Assembly: GCF_023264675.1 (NCBI RefSeq)
Contig: NZ_JAHFVG010000022.1
Coordinates: 24,528-88,527 of the forward strand
From: Rhodococcus sp. (in: high G+C Gram-positive bacteria)
Lineage (GTDB): Bacteria > Actinomycetota > Actinomycetes > Mycobacteriales > Mycobacteriaceae
Length of the DNA: 64,000 bases
Direction: 5' to 3'
Part shown: piece by piece, positions 31,180 to 38,515 of the stretch
Layout: every line of letters begins with the position of its first letter
Position numbering within the stretch: position 1 is the stretch's first letter
Notes under the pieces: generated by a model
What the model saw: the letters and a program-made list of their open reading frames with translations, nothing else
Told to the model about the DNA's origin: nothing
Database searches by the model: none
Position numbers and translations under genes: made by a program

Positions 31180-31647
31180 ATGAGCGCCCAGACGCTGGAC
31201 AAGTCGGACTCCACCACCGCCGTTGCCCCGAAGACCACCGACTCCGCCCTCGTCGGTTCCACCGGCCGCACCACCATCGCCGACACCGTCGTATCGAAGA
31301 TCGCCGGTATCGCGACGCGTGAGGTCGAAGGCGTGCACGACGTCGGCGGCGGCACCTCCCGCGCGATCGGCGCACTCCGTGAGCGCATCCCCGGCGCCCG
31401 CGTCAACCAGTCGCAGGGCGTCTCGGTCGAGGTCGGCGAGCGCCAGGCCGCAGTCGACATCGACATCGTCGCCGAGTACGGCGTCTCGATCGCCGATCTC
31501 GCCGCAGGCATCCGCCGCAACGTCATCACCGCCGTCGAGCGCATGACCGGTCTGGAGGTCACCGAGGTCAACATCGTCGTCCACGACGTGTACCTCGACG
31601 AGGGCGACGACGACAACCAAGAAGTCGCAGGCACCCGGGTCCAGTGA
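31180..31647 (+). CDS. Asp23/Gls24 family envelope stress protein
   Basis: GRTTIADTVVSKIAGIATREVEGVHDVGG...GVSVEVGERQAAVDIDIVAEYGVSIADLAAGIRRNVITAVERMTGLEVTEVNIVVHDVYL. Confidence 0.92.
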   Translation: MSAQTLDKSDSTTAVAPKTTDSALVGSTGRTTIADTVVSKIAGIATREVEGVHDVGGGTSRAIGALRERIPGARVNQSQGVSVEVGERQAAVDIDIVAEYGVSIADLAAGIRRNVITAVERMTGLEVTEVNIVVHDVYLDEGDDDNQEVAGTRVQ

Positions 31648-31943
31648 GTCCGCAAACAGGACCGGAGACACCGCAGGCCGACATTTCCGAGGTAGTTGCC
31701 GAGGCCGTGCTGGCGACCGAAGGTGTCGCCGCACTGCACGGCGGGATGTTCGGCGAAGCCGCCACCTACCTACCGGGCCGGCGAGTATCCGGAATCCGAA
31801 TGGACGAGCGCGGCACCGAAATTCACGTGAGCTTGACGATGGGCACTCCCATTCGCGAGACCGCCGATGCCGTCAGGCGCGTCGTGGCGGCGCTCACGCC
31901 GGGACCCGTTCACGTGATCGTGGAGGATGTCGTTCGCGCATGA
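31644..31943 (+). CDS. Asp23-like small protein
   Basis: ISEVVAEAVLATEGVAALHGGMFGEAATYLPGRRVSGIRMDERGTEIHVSLTMGTPIRETADAVRR; overlaps upstream gene. Confidence 0.7.
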   Translation: MSPQTGPETPQADISEVVAEAVLATEGVAALHGGMFGEAATYLPGRRVSGIRMDERGTEIHVSLTMGTPIRETADAVRRVVAALTPGPVHVIVEDVVRA

Positions 31944-32185
31944 CGCGATCCGCGGAACACACTGCCGCACGGCGCGCCGTTGCCCGCAAACACCATCCGG
32001 ATCTCGGGGGAGACCCCGAGGTCTACGCCGCCGAACTCGCAGCGGTGGAGCGGCGGTACAACCGGCTGACCGAAGCGCAGGCTCCCACCACCGCATTCCG
32101 ACGCGAATCGGCTGCCAAACGGCGCGCCCGGGCAATGTTCCGAGCGATCACCCGCACCAGAAACACCCGTTACTTCGACATCTGA
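31940..32185 (+). CDS. Small protein with J-domain-like HPD segment
   Basis: ARRAVARKHHPDLGGDPEVYAAELAAVERRYNRLTEAQ; overlaps upstream gene by 4 bp. Confidence 0.6.
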   Translation: MTRSAEHTAARRAVARKHHPDLGGDPEVYAAELAAVERRYNRLTEAQAPTTAFRRESAAKRRARAMFRAITRTRNTRYFDI

Positions 32186-32206
32186 CTCACACCCAGGAGC
32201 ACTTTC

Positions 32207-32389
32207 ATGACCACCTCGACCATCGGTCTCTTCGTCGGGTTGCTGTTGGCAATCGCCGCAGCCGCAGGCGGATTCACCGGTTTTCTCTTCGCAGTGATAC
32301 TGGCGGTCGTCGGTTTCGGCGTCGGGCGGTACATCGATGGTGAACTCGACGTCGCGGCATTCTCCCGCGGACGCCGACATGACCGATAA
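32207..32389 (+). CDS. DUF2273-like small membrane protein
   Basis: MTTSTIGLFVGLLLAIAAAAGGFTGFLFAVILAVVGFGVGRYIDGELDV; Asp23 cluster context. Confidence 0.8.
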   Translation: MTTSTIGLFVGLLLAIAAAAGGFTGFLFAVILAVVGFGVGRYIDGELDVAAFSRGRRHDR

Positions 32390-32723
32390 CGAACGCGGCA
32401 CGCTCGACGTTCGAACCCGCGCTGTGGCTCGCATGGCCGAGATCGCGGCGACGAACGTGGCAGGCGTCGAACGCGTGACCGGCGGAATCACATCTCGCTC
32501 GTTACCCCGCGTCGACGCGATCGTTCGCGGCGGCAGGATTCGAGCAACGGTCGAGGTCGCGACGGCGTGGCCGACACCTATCGCCGATGTTGCCGGCCGT
32601 GTGCGGTCGGCCGTCGAGCAAGATCTCACCCGGAACAGCGGTCTCGCAGTCGATTCCGTCGATGTTCGAATTCAGTACAGTGCGCCCGAAATCCGCAACA
32701 CCAGATCGAGGAGAGTCGAGTGA
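32379..32723 (+). CDS. Asp23/Gls24 family protein
   Basis: LDVRTRAVARMAEIAATNVAGVERV...GRIRATVEVATAWPTPIADVAGRVRSAVEQDLTRNSGLAVDSVDVRI. Confidence 0.85.
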   Translation: MTDNERGTLDVRTRAVARMAEIAATNVAGVERVTGGITSRSLPRVDAIVRGGRIRATVEVATAWPTPIADVAGRVRSAVEQDLTRNSGLAVDSVDVRIQYSAPEIRNTRSRRVE

Positions 32724-33610
32724 TCCCCAAGGCCGCACCGAAAGCGACGGGAATCGCCGTCGTTCTCGCACTGCTGCTGTGCGTACTGGGCGTGATCGTC
32801 GGACGAGACGCCCTCATCGCCTTCGGCGCGGTGACGGGATCACCGTGGATCGCTCAGGCGATCGACAGCGTCGTCGATCTCACGGTCGCCACCTGGATGC
32901 TCCCCGCAGGTATCGCGGTGGGCGTTGTGGGTCTGATTCTTCTCGTTCTCGCTCTCGTGCCCCGATCGCGGACGCATCGCCGCTCCGATACCGAGGGCGT
33001 GTGGCTCAGTCGACGGCCGCAGCGCACACACGTGTCGACGATGGGACGCGCTGCAGCGGTTGCCGATCGACTGGGAACGGCGGTGGTCGGGCTCGCGCTG
33101 ATCGCGCTCGGCGTCGCCGCTGCCGCATGGCAACGGGGCGTGCTACCCGACGGAATCCACGACGCGCGAAGGACATTCGACACCTGGTCACCCACAGAGT
33201 GGGACGAGCAGGGCTGGTGGCAGTGGACACTGGCAGCAATCGCCGTCGTGGCCGTGCTGCTCGGTCTTCGGTGGCTCTATGCCCACCGACCTCGCCGTCA
33301 ACCGGCACAGCTCACCTCCGACACCGACGAACACGCCAGCGTCGACCTGTCCTCGGCGGCGCGGCACGCCGCGGCCGAGTTCGCTGCGGCTCCAGGAATC
33401 GGTTCGGCTACCGCTCGGGTCGTTCGTGTGAAGGGTGCCCGTGTGGTGCGCATCTCCGGCGTCGCCGACGACACGGAGACCCCGACCGCGGACCTCGTCA
33501 CCTCCGCTGAGCAGGTGCGCACGATGTGTTCGTCGGCTCTGGCCGGACTGACCGTCGACACCCAGGTGCTGGTGGATCTCGCGCGTCGGCCCGCGAAGTC
33601 CACCCGATGA
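32720..33610 (+). CDS. DUF6286/AmaP-like membrane protein of the Asp23 cluster
   Basis: GTG start overlaps preceding stop; two N-terminal TM segments, later TM, C-terminal Asp23-like GSATARVVRVKGARVVRISGVADDTE. Confidence 0.75.
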   Translation: MIPKAAPKATGIAVVLALLLCVLGVIVGRDALIAFGAVTGSPWIAQAIDSVVDLTVATWMLPAGIAVGVVGLILLVLALVPRSRTHRRSDTEGVWLSRRPQRTHVSTMGRAAAVADRLGTAVVGLALIALGVAAAAWQRGVLPDGIHDARRTFDTWSPTEWDEQGWWQWTLAAIAVVAVLLGLRWLYAHRPRRQPAQLTSDTDEHASVDLSSAARHAAAEFAAAPGIGSATARVVRVKGARVVRISGVADDTETPTADLVTSAEQVRTMCSSALAGLTVDTQVLVDLARRPAKSTR

Positions 33611-33629
33611 CGGATCTACCCGCCGTGGT

Positions 33630-34463
33630 GTGCTCGACCTGAGAAACGATTCCGGCATTTCGGACTCGTTCTCAGGTTCAGGCCGTAAGGTCGCGCCAAC
33701 GACCGATTCGGCCGAGCAGAAAGTTCTCGCTATCAGTTATTCGAATTCTTCACACAACCTGCGCCATGCTGCGGCGGGAACAGCCTGGGTTCTCTGTTTC
33801 GCCTACATGCTGGCCGAGATGTTCACCGCGGCTGCCTGGAGCACTCCGTACAGCTTCGCCCGTGACTCGATCAGTTCCCTCGGAGTCACCACATGCGAGG
33901 TCGGATCCTGCTCGCCGATGCACGACGTCATGAACTCGTCGTTCGTCGCGCTCGGTGCGTTGACCCTGATCGGGGCGTTGTTCCTGCACCGCCACATCAG
34001 GAGCGGTCGTGAGAAGAAATGGATTCTGTCGCTGGCCGTGATCATCGCCGTCAGTACCGCGGCAACCGGCCTGTTCCCGGCGAACGACGGAACCTTCGTC
34101 CACTGGACGGCGGTTCTGCCCGGGTTCGTCGCGCGGCACGTCGTTCTTGCCCTGATCGCATGGCACCTGTGGCACGAGAAACGAATCGTTGCGTTGTGGT
34201 CGGCCCTGTGCGCCGTCGTCGGCGTGGTCGGCGCGATCTTGATGCTCGCGCAAACCCTTCACTTCGGTCTCGGTGAGCGGCTCGCCCTGTATCCGATGCC
34301 GACGTGGATGGCCGTCACCGGCACCGCTGTCCTGCTCGCTCTTGCCAGGCGCACCGTGCTCCGCCGGTTCGACTTCCCGGTTCCGTTCGTCTTCCGCATG
34401 CCGAAGCCCTTTCAGGTCACCCCGCCGGCGACCGAGAGCATCGCACCGCTGCGCGCAACCTGA
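33630..34463 (+). CDS. DUF998 family membrane protein (start uncertain)
   Basis: AYMLAEMFTAAAWSTPYSFARDSISSLGVTTCEVGSCSPMHDVMNSSFVALG. Confidence 0.75.
   Translation: MLDLRNDSGISDSFSGSGRKVAPTTDSAEQKVLAISYSNSSHNLRHAAAGTAWVLCFAYMLAEMFTAAAWSTPYSFARDSISSLGVTTCEVGSCSPMHDVMNSSFVALGALTLIGALFLHRHIRSGREKKWILSLAVIIAVSTAATGLFPANDGTFVHWTAVLPGFVARHVVLALIAWHLWHEKRIVALWSALCAVVGVVGAILMLAQTLHFGLGERLALYPMPTWMAVTGTAVLLALARRTVLRRFDFPVPFVFRMPKPFQVTPPATESIAPLRAT
33638..33676. other. Hairpin after the Asp23 cluster (terminator-like or leader)
   Basis: CCTGAGAA(A)CGA ... TCGTTCTCAGG, 8+3 bp stem with one bulge. Confidence 0.5.
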
Positions 34464-34470
34464 GATCGAC

Positions 34471-35193
34471 TCAGCGGAGAGGGAGCGAGAAGTCCTCGCT
34501 TGCCTTCGCTCGGCCGAACAACCAACCCTGCCCGAGCGTGGCGCCGAGTCGGACAGCGCGTGCACGATCGGTTTCGGTTTCGATCCCTTCCGCGAGGATC
34601 ACAGCGCCGGACGCCCGCACGTACCGCCGCACCGACCAGACCGTCCACACCGTACGAATCGATCTGCGGTTGCGAAGAACTCGCGCGTCGAGCTTGACGA
34701 TGTCCGGTCGCACGATCGGCAATGCGCGCAGCGTGCTCGGGTTCGAACCGACGTCGTCGAGTGCGATGGAAAATCCACGACGCCTCGCCGACGCCACCAT
34801 TGCTCGCAGCCGACCGGGATCGGCGTCTAGTCCGCGTTCGGTGATTTCCAGAACCACGTCGACATCACATTCGAGAGCGTCCAGATGCGACTCAGTACGA
34901 GCTACGTCCGAGATTCCCGACGGCTCGTAGTTGAGGTAGAGCGAGAGACCCTCGGTCAATTTCGCCGAGCGCGCCCGGTTGACCGCAGCGGTGCGGCAGG
35001 CGAAATCGAAGTCCGACACCACCCCTTGTGCCCGCGCAAGCGCGAACACCTCTGCCGGGTTCACGTTCTCGACCGTAGGCCAGCGGGCGAGGGCCTCGAT
35101 TCCCACGACGTCGCCCGACCGCAGGTCCACGACGGGCTGAAAGCACGGAACCATCGAGTCGATGGCAACGAGCGCGGCCTCTGCTGCAATCAT
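34471..35193 (-). CDS. Stand-alone EAL domain protein, divergent loop 6
   Basis: CFQPVVDLRSGDVVGIEALARWP; LEITERGL; LDDVGSNPSTLRALPIVRPDIVKLDARVL. Confidence 0.87.
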   Translation of the reverse strand: MIAAEAALVAIDSMVPCFQPVVDLRSGDVVGIEALARWPTVENVNPAEVFALARAQGVVSDFDFACRTAAVNRARSAKLTEGLSLYLNYEPSGISDVARTESHLDALECDVDVVLEITERGLDADPGRLRAMVASARRRGFSIALDDVGSNPSTLRALPIVRPDIVKLDARVLRNRRSIRTVWTVWSVRRYVRASGAVILAEGIETETDRARAVRLGATLGQGWLFGRAKASEDFSLPLR

Positions 35194-36404
35194 GCAGATC
35201 TCTTCGGATCCAGGTGGTCGGCGATCAGTGCAGCATGCAGCGAACGCAGTCCCGACGACTTCATCGGATCGATTCCGGTGATCTGCTCGATGCGCTTGAG
35301 GCGGTAGTCGACTGTGTTGGGATGCACCACAAGCTGTTTCGCGGCCTTCTTACGATTGGCTTCGGTGTAGACGAACGCCTCCAGGGTGGGGAGCAGGTCC
35401 GGAATGCGCCGCAGTGGGTCGAGCAACCGTTGAAGATGCCGTTGCCCGACGCCCGGCCGCGCTATCTGAAACTCCAACGCGAGATCTGCGATGCGGTACA
35501 CGGCAGGCTGGTAGTTCAGGCGCTGGGCTAGGCGTAGCAACTCGTATGCGTTGTCGGCGGCGTCGCGTACCCGCTCGGGAAGGCACATCACCGCGGAGGC
35601 CGAGATCTGCTGTCCGGCAGCGGAGGACAAAACGGTGACGAGTTCCTCGACCGAGGTTGCCGTGGGATCGGGAATCAGAATCGTGCCCCCGGAGACTCCC
35701 AGGATCGCCAGCGGAGGCGCGGGAGCGGTGAAGTCCGTCAGCGCAGTGTGGATTCTCTGCAGCGAGAGTTCTGCATCTCGGTTGGGGTGAGGCGGGAAAT
35801 GAACCGCCACGACCTCATATCCCGATGCAGGCTCGATCCCGACCCGCTCGGCCATGCCTGCGCCGTCGGGATCTCCCGCCAGCAATGCGGTGACCATCTG
35901 GTGTGCGAGATCGTGATTCTGCGACGACACCGCTCGATACTCGTCGAGGTATGCCGAGGACACCGCTTCCGAGACCAGGTCGAGGAGACCGAACATCAGA
36001 ACCGCACCGTCCACCAGTGCTGCGTGCTCGCCGTCGACCGCGCGGCCTGCGACCATCCGAAGACCGACGGAGAATCCTTCGTGGAAGGCGTGCTGAATCG
36101 GGGCAAGCGGCACACCTCGCCGTGCCCATTTGGTAGCGGAGTGTCGAAGGCGCGCGAGATCGGACGACGACGGCTGACGCCCACTGTCCAGCACGTCGGC
36201 GGCAAGCGCCACGCAGCTTTCCGTGATGTCGGCAACGGCACTTCTGCCTGCGTCGTCGGTGAGGTCTCGACACTCGGTGGTGGTGAGGACGTGTTCGACC
36301 AGACGTGAGGTCGTGTCGCGGGCGCTACGCAGATTATGCGAAGCGGGCCTGCCCCCCAAGCTCAAAGCCTCGACCGAGCGTGGGGACGCCACCGTTGTTG
36401 CCAT
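35190..36404 (-). CDS. PucR/CdaR-family transcriptional regulator
   Basis: C-terminal HTH LEAFVYTEANRKKAAKQLVVHPNTVDYRLKRIEQITGIDP. Confidence 0.88.
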   Translation of the reverse strand: MATTVASPRSVEALSLGGRPASHNLRSARDTTSRLVEHVLTTTECRDLTDDAGRSAVADITESCVALAADVLDSGRQPSSSDLARLRHSATKWARRGVPLAPIQHAFHEGFSVGLRMVAGRAVDGEHAALVDGAVLMFGLLDLVSEAVSSAYLDEYRAVSSQNHDLAHQMVTALLAGDPDGAGMAERVGIEPASGYEVVAVHFPPHPNRDAELSLQRIHTALTDFTAPAPPLAILGVSGGTILIPDPTATSVEELVTVLSSAAGQQISASAVMCLPERVRDAADNAYELLRLAQRLNYQPAVYRIADLALEFQIARPGVGQRHLQRLLDPLRRIPDLLPTLEAFVYTEANRKKAAKQLVVHPNTVDYRLKRIEQITGIDPMKSSGLRSLHAALIADHLDPKRSA

Positions 36405-36528
36405 GGAGGATCACCTTTCGTTCCCGTACCGGTTCTGCGAGCGTGCCGGTGAAACGTATCGCATCAAACCAACCTACGTTCACATTTCGTCGTACCAAAC
36501 ATTCTTTAGGTTTGTTTCATCTGTTGGC

Positions 36529-36546
36529 TTGGTGATTGTTCACCAA
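36529..36546. promoter_or_regulatory. Palindrome TTGGTGA-TTGT-TCACCAA between pucR-like and yciI-like genes
   Basis: Perfect 7-bp arms in an AT-richer divergent intergenic region. Confidence 0.55.
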
Positions 36547-36640
36547 AATCGTTTGTCGATACTGCCCTCGCTCGATCGTCATCTTCGTATGACCGCCGCA
36601 ACCGCGGTATTGAATGGACATACGAACCGAAGGAGCCGAC

Positions 36641-37009
36641 ATGCGCTACACACTCGTACTCAACAACGCCGAACCCGCCGAGGGCGTGCTCGATCCCGAC
36701 GCCGTCCGCCAGATGCAAGACGCATTCGGGGCCTACGGGCGCGCGCTGGAGGCAGCGGGTGTGCTCGTCGCCGCCGAAGTACTGGCGTCGGGCACGTCGA
36801 CGAAGACAGTGACGGTCCGCTCGGGCGACCTTCAGATTCAGGACGGGCCGTTCGCGGACACCAAAGAGGCGGTCGCGGGCATCTTCGTCGTCGACGTAGC
36901 GGATCTGGACGCGGCTCTGATGTGGGCTGAACGGTGCCCTGGCACGCAGTACGGCGTCGTCGAGGTCAGGGCCGCGGCCACGTCGTTCATCGAAGGATCA
37001 TGGACCTGA
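36641..37009 (+). CDS. YciI-family protein
   Basis: MRYTLVLNNAEPAEGVLD...VRSGDLQIQDGPFADTKEAVAGIFVVDVADLDAALMWAERCP. Confidence 0.9.
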   Translation: MRYTLVLNNAEPAEGVLDPDAVRQMQDAFGAYGRALEAAGVLVAAEVLASGTSTKTVTVRSGDLQIQDGPFADTKEAVAGIFVVDVADLDAALMWAERCPGTQYGVVEVRAAATSFIEGSWT

Positions 37010-38262
37010 CCGACACCGACGCCGTCCTCGAGCAGTCGCTTCGCGCCTCCTACGTCCTCGAGCAGTCGCTTCGCGCCTCCTACGGGCGATTGCTCGCGGT
37101 GCTGGCGTCCGCCGACGGCGACATCGTCGGCGCCGAGGACGCGCTGGCGGATGCATTCGAGCGCGCCCTCGCGACATGGCCGGAGCGGGGCATTCCCGCC
37201 AATCCCGACGGATGGTTGCTCACCGCGGCACGCAACCGTCGGCGCGACGTCTGGAAATCCGCGGCACACCGAACATCGGTTGCGTTCGATCCGGCGGTTC
37301 ACGAACCGCCCCCGACGTCCGACCCACCCGAGTTCGATCGAATTCCGGACAAGCGCCTGCAGCTGATGCTGGTCTGTGCCCACCCCGCAATCGACAAGAC
37401 GGTGAGGACTCCGCTCATGCTCGACGTCGTGCTCGGGTGCACGGCGAAGGAGATCGCGCTTGCCTTCGCGCTCCCCACCGGGACACTCGCCGCGAGGTTG
37501 GGGCGGGCGAAGTCACGGATTCGAGATTCCGGCATCTCGTTCGAACTCCCGGACCGCACCGTGCTTCCGAAGAGAATCGATGCTGTTCGCACCGCGATCT
37601 ACGGCGCGTTCGCCATCGACTGGCACAGCACGGCACCGGAACTGCGGACCTCGCTCACCGGCGAATCGCTTCATCTGGCCGAGACTCTGTGCACTCTTCT
37701 TCCCGACGACGCCGAGGCACACGGATTGGCCGCGATGATCTGCCTGTCGATCGCCCGCTTGCCGTCCCGCTACCGCGACGATGTTCTGGTTCCATTGCAC
37801 GAGCAGGACTTCGGGCTGTGGGACAGCGAACTTCTCACGCGAGGAGAAGTCCATCTACGTCGGGCACATCAGCTTGTCGCGGACGGGCGCGGCGCACTCG
37901 GACGGTTTCAGCTCGACGCCGCGGTCGCGGCCGTGCACTGCGCCAGGAGACACACCGGGTCGACGAATTGGCAGTCGCTGCGCGAACTTCACACCGCTGC
38001 CCAGGCCCTGTCTCCGACCATCGGTGGGGCCGTTGCGCTCGCGGTCGTCACCGCGGAGGTCGAGGGCCCCGAGGCAGGGTTGGCGATGCTCGACGGCGCC
38101 CCGAACGAACGATTCCAGCCGGAATGGGCGGCGCGGGCCCATCTGCTCGACGCTCTCGGCCGACGCCGCGAGGCTGCCACCGCCTACGCGAAGGCGATCT
38201 CGCTCTCGCCCGACGGACCGACACGGAAGTTGCTCGAAACGCGGGCGGCCGGTCTTCCCTAG
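37000..38262 (+). CDS. RNA polymerase sigma factor (DUF6596-containing, YciI-linked ECF type)
   Basis: ALADAFERALATWPERGIPANPDGWLLTAARNRRRD; HPAIDKTVRTPLMLDVVLGCTAKEIALAFALPTGTLAARLGRAKSRI. Confidence 0.9.
   Translation: MDLTDTDAVLEQSLRASYVLEQSLRASYGRLLAVLASADGDIVGAEDALADAFERALATWPERGIPANPDGWLLTAARNRRRDVWKSAAHRTSVAFDPAVHEPPPTSDPPEFDRIPDKRLQLMLVCAHPAIDKTVRTPLMLDVVLGCTAKEIALAFALPTGTLAARLGRAKSRIRDSGISFELPDRTVLPKRIDAVRTAIYGAFAIDWHSTAPELRTSLTGESLHLAETLCTLLPDDAEAHGLAAMICLSIARLPSRYRDDVLVPLHEQDFGLWDSELLTRGEVHLRRAHQLVADGRGALGRFQLDAAVAAVHCARRHTGSTNWQSLRELHTAAQALSPTIGGAVALAVVTAEVEGPEAGLAMLDGAPNERFQPEWAARAHLLDALGRRREAATAYAKAISLSPDGPTRKLLETRAAGLP
37024..37083 (+). repeat. Perfect 30-bp tandem duplication inside the sigma factor gene
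   Basis: GTCCTCGAGCAGTCGCTTCGCGCCTCCTAC x2 (37024..37053, 37054..37083), encodes VLEQSLRASY twice. Confidence 0.97.
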
Positions 38263-38344
38263 GGAACCGACGGAACCGATCCTCGTTCGAAGATAGGGAA
38301 CTCGTCCGATGTGCAATCGACGACGAGAAACCACTCTGGACATC

Positions 38345-38515
38345 ATGTACTCCACCTTCGATTCCTTCGCCGAGCACGAACGCCGCGTCGCCGATTCCCT
38401 CCAGGCTTACGAGCGCCGCGCTCGCGTGGCGTCGCGCAAGAAGTCCGAACCCCACGCGCACCGTGGCGCTTCACGCGCCTTTGGTTCAAGCTTGAGGACG
38501 TGGCTCGCACTCTGA
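38345..38515 (+). CDS. Small hypothetical protein (56 aa)
   Basis: MYSTFDSFAEHERRVADSLQAYERRARVASRKKSEPHAHRG...; between sigma factor and LuxR regulator. Confidence 0.4.
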   Translation: MYSTFDSFAEHERRVADSLQAYERRARVASRKKSEPHAHRGASRAFGSSLRTWLAL

